From NCBI RefSeq assembly GCF_900446215.1, contig NZ_UAQZ01000015.1, positions 186,001-250,000 on the forward strand: DNA of 64,000 nt. The letters run 5' to 3'. Source of the DNA: Burkholderia cenocepacia (GTDB lineage Bacteria > Pseudomonadota > Gammaproteobacteria > Burkholderiales > Burkholderiaceae). The notes under the pieces were generated by a model. It was not told where the DNA came from, made no database searches, and saw only the letters and a list, made by a program, of their open reading frames with translations. Position 1 is the stretch's first letter; every line of letters begins with the position of its first letter. Shown here piece by piece: positions 34,682-43,994 of the stretch. The position numbers and the translations under genes were made by a program.

Positions 34682-35768
34682 TCGATTCTCCTTCGACGTA
34701 GGTCGCGGTGAGGTTCAGGTCGCGATCGAACACCGCGAGGTCGGCCCATGCGCCGCGCTCGAGGCGGCCGCGATCGGTCACGCCGAGGTAGTCGGCCGCG
34801 TAGCGCGACATCCGGTTCGACACGTCGGCGATCGGCAGGCCGAGCGACACGAGGTTGCGCAGCGCCTGGTCCATCGTCAGCGTGCTGCCGGCGAGCGTGC
34901 CGTCGGCGAGCCGCACGCCGCCGAGGCACTTCGTCACGTGCTGGCTGCCAAGCCGGTATTCGCCGTCGGGCATGCCGGTGGCGGACGTGCTGTCGGTCAC
35001 GACGTACAGGCGCGGAATCGCGCGCAGCGCAGCACGAATCGCGCCCGGGTGGACGTGCAGCAGATCGGGGATGATTTCCGCGTATTCGGCATGCGCGAGC
35101 GCCGCGCCGACGAGGCCCGGGTTGCGGTGATGCAGCGGCGACATCGCGTTGAACAGGTGCGTGAAACCGCATGCGCCGTGCTTGAGCGCGGCGACCGCGT
35201 CGTCGTAGGTCGCGAGCGAGTGGCCGAGCTGCACGCGCACGCCGCGCGCGGCCATCTCGCCGATGATCTCGATGTGGCCCGCGATTTCCGGCGCGAGCGT
35301 GACGACGCGGATCGGCGCGATCGACAGGTACTTCAGCACCTCGTCGAGCACGGCCGACACGGCCGCGTCGGGCTGCGCGCCGAGCTTGCCGGGGTTGATG
35401 TACGGCCCTTCGAGATGCACGCCGAGCACGCGGGCGCCGCCCGGCGTGCGGGCCCGCGCGGCGGTGCCGAGATTCGCGACGACTTCCATCAGTTCGTCGC
35501 GCGGCGCGGTCATCGTCGTCGCGAGCAGGCTCGTCGTGCCGAATTGCGCATGCGTGCGGACGATCGTTTCGATCGCGTCGCCGCCTTCCATCACGTCGGC
35601 GCCGCCGCCGCCATGCACGTGCAGGTCGATGAAGCCGGGCAGGATGTACGGCGCGTCGTTCTTCGCGGGATCGACGGGCGCGCCGTCGAGCGTGGTGATG
35701 CGGCCGTTCTCGCTATCGAGCGAACCGTGAATCCAGCCGTCGGGGGTGAGGATGTTTCCAGTCAGCAT
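34665..35768 (-). CDS. nagA: N-acetylglucosamine-6-phosphate deacetylase
   Basis: The 367-residue amidohydrolase removes acetate from GlcNAc-6-phosphate. Metal and substrate motifs include LPGFIDLHVHGGGG, GVHLEGPYINPGKLGAQ, LGHSLATYDDA and HLFNAMSPLHHRNPG. Asp in VTDSTSATGMPDG is the likely catalytic acid. The start ATG 35768 is 86 bp after nagR. It overlaps the following SIS deaminase, so the two successive steps are translationally coupled. Confidence 0.96.
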   Translation of the reverse strand: MLTGNILTPDGWIHGSLDSENGRITTLDGAPVDPAKNDAPYILPGFIDLHVHGGGGADVMEGGDAIETIVRTHAQFGTTSLLATTMTAPRDELMEVVANLGTAARARTPGGARVLGVHLEGPYINPGKLGAQPDAAVSAVLDEVLKYLSIAPIRVVTLAPEIAGHIEIIGEMAARGVRVQLGHSLATYDDAVAALKHGACGFTHLFNAMSPLHHRNPGLVGAALAHAEYAEIIPDLLHVHPGAIRAALRAIPRLYVVTDSTSATGMPDGEYRLGSQHVTKCLGGVRLADGTLAGSTLTMDQALRNLVSLGLPIADVSNRMSRYAADYLGVTDRGRLERGAWADLAVFDRDLNLTATYVEGESIVEYA

Positions 35769-35854
35769 GACGTTCTCTTGATGATCTGGTGACGCGGGCA
35801 TCCGCGTCGTGATTTGCAAATCCGTTGCATGTGCTGCGCGGGCAGTCTCGCGCG

Positions 35855-36589
35855 TCAGCGTTTCAGTTCGGCGACGAAGTCGTAATAGTCGTCGCGGCAA
35901 TACGTTTCGCTCATTTCGATCGCGCGCTGGTCGACACCGTAGCCGATCCGCGTGATCACCAGCAGCGCCGAGCCCGGCTTCACCGCCATCCATTTCGCGA
36001 TCGCGTGCGTCGCGTTCGCCGCGCGAAAGTGCTGCAGCGCGCGCACGACGGTCATGCCGCGCGCCTCCAGGTATTCGTACAGCGATGCACCGAGCACCTG
36101 CGGATCGGGCACCACCGCCGCGGGCAGCGTCGAATGCTCGACCGCCATCACGATGCCGTCCGCGCGGCGCAGCCGTTCGAGCCGCGCCACCGTCGCGCCG
36201 GGCGCGAGGCCGAGATGCGTGAGCTCGTCGCGGCTCGCGGTGCGCAGCGTGCGCGACAGCCACACCGAATCGGGCACGAAGCCGCGCTGGCGCATCTTCG
36301 CGGTGAAGCCGACGAGGCGCGACAGCGGATCGGCAACGCGCGGCGTGATGAAGCTGCCCGCGCCGCGCGCCCGCTTGATCAGGCCCTGCTCGACCAGCAG
36401 CGCGAGGGCGCGACGCGCGGTGATCCGCGACACGCCGACCGACACCGACAGCAGCCGCTCCGACGGCAGCGCCTCGCCGGCCTGCCACGCGCCCGCGTGG
36501 ATCGCGCTCGCCAGATTGCGGGCGAGCTGCAGATAGAGCGGCGTATCGTCGAGGGGATCGGGCGCCAGTTCGGCCCAGCCGGTTTCCAT
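35855..36589 (-). CDS. nagR: GntR/HutC-family repressor NagR
   Basis: The 244-residue regulator has an N-terminal winged helix (YLQLARNLASAIHAGAWQAGEALPSERLLSVSVGVSRITARRAL) and a C-terminal UTRA ligand-binding domain. By location at the head of nagA and the PTS genes it is the GlcNAc regulator, likely released by GlcNAc-6-phosphate or glucosamine-6-phosphate. An inverted repeat in its own promoter suggests autoregulation. Confidence 0.9.
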   Translation of the reverse strand: METGWAELAPDPLDDTPLYLQLARNLASAIHAGAWQAGEALPSERLLSVSVGVSRITARRALALLVEQGLIKRARGAGSFITPRVADPLSRLVGFTAKMRQRGFVPDSVWLSRTLRTASRDELTHLGLAPGATVARLERLRRADGIVMAVEHSTLPAAVVPDPQVLGASLYEYLEARGMTVVRALQHFRAANATHAIAKWMAVKPGSALLVITRIGYGVDQRAIEMSETYCRDDYYDFVAELKR

Positions 36590-36653
36590 GTGCCTCCGCG
36601 TGTCGGACGACGATCTCCGACCGTCGAAAGTGAACGCATTATATAACCACCAT

Positions 36654-36677
36654 AATACCAGTCAACGAACTGGTATT
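36654..36677 (-). promoter_or_regulatory. Putative NagR operator upstream of nagR
   Basis: AATACCAGT (36654-36662) and ACTGGTATT (36669-36677) are perfect nine-base inverted arms with a six-base spacer, 65 bp upstream of the nagR start. This is the shape expected for a GntR/HutC dimer. Confidence 0.75.
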
Positions 36678-36890
36678 AGCGCCGCGGAAATCGCCGAAAG
36701 CCTTGCGCGGCAAGCGTTTTAGTACTGGCAAAGCCTTTGTTTACAACGCAGTGCGGGATAGGGATTTACCCGAAGTGGTATGCAGGGGGACAGTTCGATG
36801 GGCGGATTTACCGCGTTTTTGGAGGGCAGGAGCAGACCAGGATAGAACCACTTGGGGCGACTGGTATGCATCACGCGGCGGGCCGATGCC
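36678..36890. other. Gap between nagR promoter and LysR gene end
   Basis: About 210 bp with moderate GC hold no credible gene. A single ACTGGTAT occurs at 36860-36867, matching one NagR half-site, without a clear partner arm. Confidence 0.4.
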
Positions 36891-37802
36891 CTACCCGGCC
36901 GTCTTTCTCCACGACCGGAACAGCTCCAGCAGCGCGCGGCACGGCGTCGACGTCGCGCCGCCCCGCCGCCACACCGCGCCGACGTCCATCGTCGGCACCG
37001 TCACGCTGAGATTGCGACGGCTGATCCGGTTGCCTTCCAGCGACCACGGCCGATAGACGAGATCCGAGAGGATCGTCACCCCGTGCCCGAGCGCGACGAG
37101 GCTTCTCACCGCTTCGATCGACTTGCTCTGCATCCAGACGTTCGGCGCGATGCCGTAGCTGCCCCAGTACTTGCCGACGGTGCGCAGGTGCTCGTCCATG
37201 TCGAGCAGCAGATAGTTCTCGCGCGCGACGTCCTCGAGGGTCACGCGATGGGCGTCCTGCAGTGGATGCGCCGGATGGGTCCACAGCCGGCGCGGCGAGC
37301 GCAGAATCGTCTCGTATTTGAGGTCGGCGACTTCCGCGGTATTCGACACCAGCAGCAGCGCGATATCGAGGCGATCGTCGACCAGCATCGTCTCGATCGC
37401 TTCGCGTTCGCTTTCGACGATGCTCACGCCGAGGTTGCCGAAGCGCCGGGAAATGGCGGACATCAGCGCCGGCATCAGATACGCCGAGATGGTTTCGGTC
37501 ATCCCGATCCGGACATGTCCGGAGATCTGCTCCGGCTCCTCCTGCGCGGCCGCGACCGCGCGATCGATCGACGTCGTCGCGTGCTGCACGTGACGCAGGA
37601 ACCGCTCGCCGGCCGGGGTCAGGCGCACGCCTTTCGGATGACGCAGCAGCAGCGTGACGCCGACCGCCTCCTCGAGGTTCTTCAACGCGATCGTCATCGA
37701 CGATTGCGACACCGAACAGAGATTGGCCGACTTCGAAATCTGCCCCGTGTCGGCAACCGACACGAAGTATTCGATCTGGCGCAGGGTGATGTGCGTGTTC
37801 AC
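36891..37802 (-). CDS. LysR-family transcriptional regulator
   Basis: The 303-residue protein has a standard N-terminal helix-turn-helix (LRQIEYFVSVADTGQISKSANLCSVSQSSMTIALKNLEEAVG) and a periplasmic-binding-like effector domain starting near residue 92 (GHVRIGMTETISAYLMPAL). It is divergent from the molybdopterin oxidoreductase operon with a 183-bp shared region containing a LysR-type palindrome, so it most likely controls that operon in response to its substrate. The effector is unknown. Confidence 0.9.
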   Translation of the reverse strand: MNTHITLRQIEYFVSVADTGQISKSANLCSVSQSSMTIALKNLEEAVGVTLLLRHPKGVRLTPAGERFLRHVQHATTSIDRAVAAAQEEPEQISGHVRIGMTETISAYLMPALMSAISRRFGNLGVSIVESEREAIETMLVDDRLDIALLLVSNTAEVADLKYETILRSPRRLWTHPAHPLQDAHRVTLEDVARENYLLLDMDEHLRTVGKYWGSYGIAPNVWMQSKSIEAVRSLVALGHGVTILSDLVYRPWSLEGNRISRRNLSVTVPTMDVGAVWRRGGATSTPCRALLELFRSWRKTAG

Positions 37803-37884
37803 GGGAAAAGGTCCGGGAAGGCCGGGCAGCTCCGAATCAGCACTGCCTCGAAGGCCCGAACAGTACCGCAGATCGATGGACGCG

Positions 37885-37899
37885 ATATTGATTCAATAT
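37885..37899. promoter_or_regulatory. LysR-type palindrome in the divergent promoter
   Basis: ATATTGA-T-TCAATAT is a perfect seven-base inverted repeat with the T-N11-A pattern of LysR boxes. It lies 101 bp upstream of the oxidoreductase ATG and 83 bp upstream of the lysR start. Confidence 0.7.
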
Positions 37900-37985
37900 A
37901 TACCGGACCATCGAAAGGATGAATTTGTCATGGCCGCCGCGGCTTCCTAGCATAGTCGCAAACATGAAGCGGACGGTGCCAGGCG

Positions 37986-40900
37986 ATGGAGACGCAGGAA
38001 AAGAAGGGCTATTGCACGTTGTGCCGGTCGCGATGCGGCACGATCAACGTCGTGCGTGGCGACATGATGATCAAGGTCCGGCCCGACGATACGCACCCGA
38101 CCGGCCACGCGATGTGCATGAAGGGGAAAGCGGCGCCGGAACTCGTGCATAGCCCGAACCGCGTGCTGTACCCGATGCGGCGCACGCGTCCGAAGGGTGC
38201 CGCCGACCCCGGCTGGCAACGCATCGGCTGGGACGAAGCGCTGGCCGAGATCGCCGGGCGTCTCGCGTATTTCAAGCGGGAAAACGGCGCCGAATCGGTC
38301 GCGTTCGGCGTGACCACGCCCAGCGGCACGCCGATGAGCGACAGCATCGACTGGGTCGAGCGATTCGTCTGGTTGTTCGGGAGCCCGAATATTTGCTACG
38401 CGACCGAGATTTGCAACTGGCACAAGGACAGCGCGCATGCGTTCACGTTCGGCTGCGGCATTCCCGTCGCGGATTACCGGCATGCCGAGCTCATCGTGCT
38501 GTGGGGCAACAACCCCGCCAACACCTGGCTCGCGCAGGCCGACGCGATCGCGAAAAGCCGCCGCAACGGCGCCAGGCTGATCGTCGTCGATCCGCGGCCG
38601 ACCGCGCTCGCGCGGGAGGCCGATCTGTGGCTGCGCGTGCAGCCCGGCACCGACGGCGCGCTCGCGATGGCGATCGCGCGGCAGATGATCGCGACCGGCA
38701 ACGTCGACGACGCATTCGTGCGCGAATGGACCAACGGCCCGTTGCTCGTGCGGGCCGACACCGGGCGGTTCCTGCGCGAGCGGGATCTCGACGGCGAGGC
38801 GTCCGGCAACCGCTACGTGGTCTGGAACGCGACGCTCGAGCGGCTGGAATGCGCCGGCGAGGAATCCGCGACGCGGTCCGCCGACCTGTTGACGACCGGC
38901 GTGCGTCGCGTGGCGATCCGCGATGCGGCCGGCCGCTGCGTGGAGGTGGACTGCACGCCGGCCTTCGACCTCTATGCGAAGGCGCTCGACGCCTATACGC
39001 CGGAACAGGCGGCCGCGCTCACCGGCGTCGCCGCAGCCGACATCGTGAAGGCCGCCGCCATGCTGCGCCCGCACCAGGCGATCGCCTATCACGCATGGTC
39101 GGGCGTCGGCATGCACACCAATGCCACGCAGACCGAGCGCGCCATCGCGACGTTGTATGCGTTGACGGGGGCGTTCGACACGCGCGGCTCGAACCGCGAA
39201 TGGACGAAGCAGCCGGCCAACGCGGTCAGCAGCTACGCGATGCTGAGCCCGCAGCAACGCGCGAAAGCGCTCGGCCTCGCGGAGCGGCCGCTCGGCCCGC
39301 CCGCGCAAGGCTGGGTCACGGCACGCGACGTCTATCGCGCGATCCTCGACGGCGAACCCTACCGCGTGCGCGCGCTGTTCGCGTTCGGCACGAACATGGT
39401 GATGTCGCAGGCGGATGGCGGCCTCGCGCACGAGGCGCTCTGCGCGCTCGACTTTCATGTCCACTGCGATCTCTTCGAGACGCCGTCGTCACGCTATGCG
39501 GACATCCTGCTCCCGGTGAACACGCCGTGGGAACGCGAAGGGCTGCGGCTCGGCTTCGAGATCGACGAGCGCGCGGTCGAACTGGTTCAGTTGCGACAGC
39601 GCATGGTGCCGCCGCGAGGCGAGAGCCGCGCCGACTACGACATCGTCTTCGACCTGGCCGTGCGGCTCGGCATGCAGGACGCATTCTTCGGCGGCAGCAT
39701 CGAGGCCGGCTGGAATCACGTGCTCGAACCGCTCGGGCTGGACGTCGCGTCGCTGCGCGCGCATCCGGAAGGCCTCTACCGGCCGTTGCCGCAACGCGAG
39801 CGGCAATACGCGGCGGCGACGCCCGACGGCGTTCGCGGTTTCAACACGGAGACGCTGCGCGTCGAACTGTATTCCGAGAGGTTGCATCGTCACGGCTATC
39901 CGCCGGTCCCGCAGTACGTGCCGCCGCAGCATGGCGACGATGCGCGCGCGGACAACCGCCGCCGCTTTCCGTGCACGTTGACGTCGATGAAGAACGGGTA
40001 CTACTGCCACAGCCAGCATCGCGGCCTGCCGAGCCTGCGTCGCCGCGCGCCGTACCCGATGGCGGAACTCAACGACGCACTCGCGGCGGAGCACGGCATC
40101 GTCGACGGCGACTGGTGCGTGATCGAAACGACCAACGGCTCGGCGCGCTTCAAGGCGCGCGTCGTCCCGGAACTGGCGCGCAACGTGATCGTGGCCGAGT
40201 ACGGCTGGTGGCAGGCGTGCGACGAGGTCGGCCTCGATGCGCTCGCCGCGGGCGGCCGCGACAACAGCAATTTCAACCAGCTCGTGTCGGCGACACGACT
40301 CGATCCGGTCAGCGGCTCGTCGCCGCTGCGCTCCGTGCGCTGCCGCATCCGGCGCGATCCGTCGGTCGATCCGGCGCGCCGCGCATGGAAAGGGCTGCGC
40401 GATTTCGTCGTGTCCGCGATCCGCGAAGAAGCGAGCGGCGTGCGCACCGTCACGTTTCGGGCCGCGGACGGCGGCGCGCTGCCGGACTATTTGCCCGGTC
40501 AGCACGTGACGCTGCATATCCCGTCGCTCGGCGACGGCGGGACGACACGCGCCTATTCGCTGACGGGCGCCGCGCACGAGGACGATCGCCGCAGTTACGC
40601 GATCTCGGTGCGGCACCAGAAGGGTCAGACGCGCGACGGCGCCGCGTTCGAAGGTGCGATGTCGTCCTACATTCACGGCGTGCTCAAGGTCGGCGACCCG
40701 GTGTTGCTCGGTGCGCCCGGCGGCACGTTCGTCGTGCCGCCGGCATCGCGCCAACCCGTCGTGATGTTCGCGGGCGGCATCGGCATCACGCCGTTCATTT
40801 CGTACCTCGAATCGATTCGTGATCTGGCGGACCGCGCACCGGAATCGCGGCTCTTCTATGCGAACCTGAACAGCAGGACGCACGCGTTCCGCGACCGCAT

Positions 40901-41432
40901 CGAGACGTTGAAGCAGCGCCTGCCGACGCTCGACGTCGTCAATTGCTACAACCAGCCGGGCGACGAGATACCGGGGCGCGACTTTCAGCTGCACGGCTAC
41001 CTGTCGGCCGACGTGGTCGCCGACGACCTGATCCGGCGGCGTGCGCGGTTTTATCTGTGCGGCCCCGAACCGATGATGGAGGCGATCACGGCGGGCCTGA
41101 TCGCGCGCGGCGTCCCGCCCTTCGACATCTTCAAGGAAGCGTTCCGGTCACCGTCCCGGCCGACGCTCGACCCGTCGAAGCGATACGCGGTGCAGTTCAC
41201 GCGGTCGCGCCGCACGGCCACCTGGACACCCGGCGACGGCAGCCTGCTGTCGTTCGCGGAAAGCCTCGGCATCGCGTTGCCGAGCGGTTGCCGGGTCGGA
41301 CAGTGCGAGAGCTGCGCGGTCAAGGTCGTCTCGGGCGAAGTCTCGCATCCGAGCGGACAGGGGCCGGACGAAGCCGACCTGTGCCTCGCCTGCCAGGCCA
41401 TTCCGGCAACCGACATCAGCATCGACGCATAA
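37986..41432 (+). CDS. Molybdopterin oxidoreductase fused to FAD/NAD(P)H-[2Fe-2S] reductase
   Basis: The 1148-residue cytoplasmic protein (no signal peptide) has two enzymes in one chain. Residues 1-800 are a DMSO-reductase superfamily module: [4Fe-4S] ligands Cys10-X2-Cys13-X3-Cys17-X26-Cys44, the MGD domains (VLWGNNPANTW, ARLIVVDPRPTALA) and a C-terminal molydopterin-dinucleotide domain. Cys143 (EICNWHKD) is a candidate Mo/W ligand. Residues about 805-1148 are a ferredoxin-reductase unit: FAD motif TRAYSLTG, nucleotide site MFAGGIGITPF and LCGPEPMM, then a plant-type [2Fe-2S] domain (CRVGQCESC ... C). Substrate unknown. Confidence 0.88.
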   Translation: METQEKKGYCTLCRSRCGTINVVRGDMMIKVRPDDTHPTGHAMCMKGKAAPELVHSPNRVLYPMRRTRPKGAADPGWQRIGWDEALAEIAGRLAYFKRENGAESVAFGVTTPSGTPMSDSIDWVERFVWLFGSPNICYATEICNWHKDSAHAFTFGCGIPVADYRHAELIVLWGNNPANTWLAQADAIAKSRRNGARLIVVDPRPTALAREADLWLRVQPGTDGALAMAIARQMIATGNVDDAFVREWTNGPLLVRADTGRFLRERDLDGEASGNRYVVWNATLERLECAGEESATRSADLLTTGVRRVAIRDAAGRCVEVDCTPAFDLYAKALDAYTPEQAAALTGVAAADIVKAAAMLRPHQAIAYHAWSGVGMHTNATQTERAIATLYALTGAFDTRGSNREWTKQPANAVSSYAMLSPQQRAKALGLAERPLGPPAQGWVTARDVYRAILDGEPYRVRALFAFGTNMVMSQADGGLAHEALCALDFHVHCDLFETPSSRYADILLPVNTPWEREGLRLGFEIDERAVELVQLRQRMVPPRGESRADYDIVFDLAVRLGMQDAFFGGSIEAGWNHVLEPLGLDVASLRAHPEGLYRPLPQRERQYAAATPDGVRGFNTETLRVELYSERLHRHGYPPVPQYVPPQHGDDARADNRRRFPCTLTSMKNGYYCHSQHRGLPSLRRRAPYPMAELNDALAAEHGIVDGDWCVIETTNGSARFKARVVPELARNVIVAEYGWWQACDEVGLDALAAGGRDNSNFNQLVSATRLDPVSGSSPLRSVRCRIRRDPSVDPARRAWKGLRDFVVSAIREEASGVRTVTFRAADGGALPDYLPGQHVTLHIPSLGDGGTTRAYSLTGAAHEDDRRSYAISVRHQKGQTRDGAAFEGAMSSYIHGVLKVGDPVLLGAPGGTFVVPPASRQPVVMFAGGIGITPFISYLESIRDLADRAPESRLFYANLNSRTHAFRDRIETLKQRLPTLDVVNCYNQPGDEIPGRDFQLHGYLSADVVADDLIRRRARFYLCGPEPMMEAITAGLIARGVPPFDIFKEAFRSPSRPTLDPSKRYAVQFTRSRRTATWTPGDGSLLSFAESLGIALPSGCRVGQCESCAVKVVSGEVSHPSGQGPDEADLCLACQAIPATDISIDA

Positions 41433-41456
41433 ACCCCATTCGAGGAAAGGTTCACC

Positions 41457-42392
41457 ATGAAACATTTCGACGCCGTCGCGACCCGCGACGCGCTGGATTT
41501 CGAATCGCTGGTCGCCCGCCTGCGGCAAGCGTTCGTCGACGGCTGCCACGTGCCGCTGCGACATTCGCACGTCGTCAATGCCGGCAGCACGGACGAAGGC
41601 ACGGTACTCGTCATGCCCGCGTGGCAGGACCACGGCTATCTGGGCATCAAGACGGTCAACATCTTCCCCGGCAATGCGGAACACGGCCTGCCCGGCTTGC
41701 ATTCGACCTACGTGCTCTACGACGGGCGGACGGGTCGCCCGCTCGCGCAACTGGACGGCAACGAAATCACGTCGCGCCGCACCGCGGCGGCGTCGGCGCT
41801 GGCCGCCACCTACCTGGCCCGGCCGGACGCATCGCGCATCGTGCTGCTGGGCGCCGGCCGGGTCGGCAGCCTCGTGCCGCTCGCGTATCGCAGCCAGTTG
41901 CCGATCTCGCACGTCGAGGTCTGGGACAAGGACCCCGCAGCGGTGGCGCGCCTGGTCGACCGGCTGACCCGCGACGGTTTCGACGCGGCGCCCGTCACGC
42001 ATCTCGAGGACAGCGTCCGGCGCGCCGACGTCGTCGCCTGCGCGACGCTCGCGACGGAGCCGATCGTCCGCGGCGAGTGGCTCGCACCGGGCTCGCATCT
42101 GGACCTGATCGGCAGCTTCACGCCGCGCATGCGCGAAGCGGACGACGACTGCTTCCGGCACGCGGAGATTTACGTCGACACGGACGAGGCCGCGCAAAAG
42201 TCCGGCGACCTGCTGGGTCCGCTGGCGCGCAACGTCATTGCGCCCGACCACCTGGGTCGGACGCTGACGGCGCTGTGCCGGGGCGACGCGCGGGGCCGGA
42301 CGAACGACCTGCAACGCACCGTGTTCAAGGCCGTCGGCACCGCGCTGGAGGATCTGGCCGCGGCCATTCAAATCCATGAAAAAACGAATTGA
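41457..42392 (+). CDS. Ornithine cyclodeaminase/mu-crystallin family protein
   Basis: The 311-residue NAD(P)-binding protein fits the family, whose members include ornithine cyclodeaminase, pyrroline-2-carboxylate reductase and N-alkylamino acid or alanine dehydrogenases. The N-terminal part has VMPAWQDHGYLGIKTVNIFPGN and the Rossmann motif is VLLGAGRVGSLVPLAYRS. LDLIGSFTPRMREADDDC matches the substrate side. Which reaction is catalysed cannot be read from the sequence. It follows the fusion enzyme by 24 bp with GAGGAAAGG as ribosome site, and its end nearly reaches the transporter start. Confidence 0.85.
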   Translation: MKHFDAVATRDALDFESLVARLRQAFVDGCHVPLRHSHVVNAGSTDEGTVLVMPAWQDHGYLGIKTVNIFPGNAEHGLPGLHSTYVLYDGRTGRPLAQLDGNEITSRRTAAASALAATYLARPDASRIVLLGAGRVGSLVPLAYRSQLPISHVEVWDKDPAAVARLVDRLTRDGFDAAPVTHLEDSVRRADVVACATLATEPIVRGEWLAPGSHLDLIGSFTPRMREADDDCFRHAEIYVDTDEAAQKSGDLLGPLARNVIAPDHLGRTLTALCRGDARGRTNDLQRTVFKAVGTALEDLAAAIQIHEKTN

Positions 42393-42417
42393 ACCCGTGA
42401 CGGGCAAGGAGATCGAG

Positions 42418-43869
42418 ATGAAAGAGCTGATGGACGTGCAGCGCGGCGACGCGCCGGCGGCGGACCGCGAACGCGTGCTGGAACGGATGGCCGCGGGCAT
42501 GGCGCGCTGGTCGGAGAAGTGGTTTCCGGACGCCTATATCTTCGCCGCGCTCGCGGTGATCATCGTGGCGGCGGGCGCGCTGGCGGCCGGGGCGCCGGTC
42601 GCGCGGATCGGCGTGGCGTTCGGCGACGGCTTCTGGAGCCTCATCCCGTTCACGATGCAGATGGCGATCGTCGCGATCTCGGGTTATGTCGTCGCGGTGT
42701 CGCCGCCCGCGTCGAGGCTCATCGATGCGCTCGCGCGCGTGCCCGCGTCCGGGCGCGCCGCGGTGACGTTCGTCGCGCTCGTCAGCATCGTCGCGTCGTT
42801 GTTCAACTGGGCGATCAGCCTGATCTTCAGCGGCCTGCTGGTGCGTGCGCTCGCGCGCCGCGCCGATCTGCGGATGGATTACCGCGCGGCCGGCGCGGCC
42901 GCTTATCTCGGCATGGGTGCGACGTGGGCGCTGGGTTTGAGTTCATCCGCGTCGCAATTGCAGGCGAATCCGGACAGCCTGCCCAAGGCGCTGCTCGCGA
43001 TCTCCGGCGTCATCCCGTTCACCGAGACGATCTTTCTCCCGCAGTCGATGCTGATGGCCGCGGTGCTGACCGTCGCGTCGCTGCTGATCGCGTATCTGTC
43101 CGCGCCGAACGACGCGCGGGCGAAGACCGCGACGGAACTCGGCATTGCGCTCGACGAGAGCCATGCCGCGCTCGCCCGCCCCAGCCGCCCGGGCGACTGG
43201 CTCGAATACAGTCCGCTCGTCACCATCGTGATCGTGGCGATCGGTGCGATCTGGGCGTGGCACGAGTTCACGACGAAAAATCCGCTGATCGCGATCTCGA
43301 ACCTGAACACGTACAACTTCCTGTTCCTGCTGCTGGGCATGCTGCTCAACTGGCGACCGCGGCGCTTCCTCAATGCCGTCGCGCGTTCGGTGCCGTCGGT
43401 CGCGGGCGTGCTGATCCAGTTTCCGCTGTACGGCGGGATCGCGTACATCCTGACCAAGGCGGCCGCGCCCACCGGACTGCCGCTGTCCGATCACCTCGCC
43501 CACTTCTTCGTCGCGCTGTCGTCGCATGCGTCGTTCCCCGCGGTGATGGGCGTGTATTCGGCCGTGCTCGGGTTCTTCGTGCCGTCCGGCGGCGGCAAGT
43601 GGATCATCGAGGCGCCGTACGTGATCGAGGCGGCCAAACTGCTGCAGGTTCATCTGGGCTGGGCCGTGACGGTCTACAACGCGGCCGAGGCATTGCCGAA
43701 CCTGATCAATCCGTTCTGGATGCTGCCGCTGCTCGGCGTGCTCGGGTTGCGTGCCCGCGACATCGTCGGCTTCACGTTCACGCAACTGGTCGTTCACCTG
43801 CCGCTCGTGATCTTCATGCTGTGGGCGCTCGCGAGCACACTCACCTACCATCCGCCCGTCATGCCGTGA
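42418..43869 (+). CDS. AtoE-family short-chain fatty acid transporter
   Basis: The 483-residue membrane protein has about a dozen hydrophobic segments and the AtoE pattern: WSEKWFPDAYIFAALAVIIV, FNWAISLIFSGLLVRALARR, GATWALGLSSSASQLQAN, PSGGGKWIIEAPYV. The family carries short-chain fatty acids such as acetoacetate and butyrate. I chose ATG 42418 behind AAGGAGATCGAG; a frame from ATG 42376 overlaps the previous gene and lacks such a site. Its presence suggests that the operon handles a small carboxylate. Confidence 0.88.
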   Translation: MKELMDVQRGDAPAADRERVLERMAAGMARWSEKWFPDAYIFAALAVIIVAAGALAAGAPVARIGVAFGDGFWSLIPFTMQMAIVAISGYVVAVSPPASRLIDALARVPASGRAAVTFVALVSIVASLFNWAISLIFSGLLVRALARRADLRMDYRAAGAAAYLGMGATWALGLSSSASQLQANPDSLPKALLAISGVIPFTETIFLPQSMLMAAVLTVASLLIAYLSAPNDARAKTATELGIALDESHAALARPSRPGDWLEYSPLVTIVIVAIGAIWAWHEFTTKNPLIAISNLNTYNFLFLLLGMLLNWRPRRFLNAVARSVPSVAGVLIQFPLYGGIAYILTKAAAPTGLPLSDHLAHFFVALSSHASFPAVMGVYSAVLGFFVPSGGGKWIIEAPYVIEAAKLLQVHLGWAVTVYNAAEALPNLINPFWMLPLLGVLGLRARDIVGFTFTQLVVHLPLVIFMLWALASTLTYHPPVMP

Positions 43870-43994
43870 CGCGTGACGCGCATCACGTTCACGGCATCGC
43901 GACGATCGAGCGGCTTCACGGCCGGCACGCCGAGAGCACATCGAACGTGCGAAACACGATGGACATCGTTCATCCGAAAGGCGTTATCGACTCG

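Noticed and set aside
36852-36870. Second NagR operator near 36860
   Set aside because: Only one ACTGGTAT half-site is present, without a matching arm at the right spacing, and it lies next to the end of the LysR gene.
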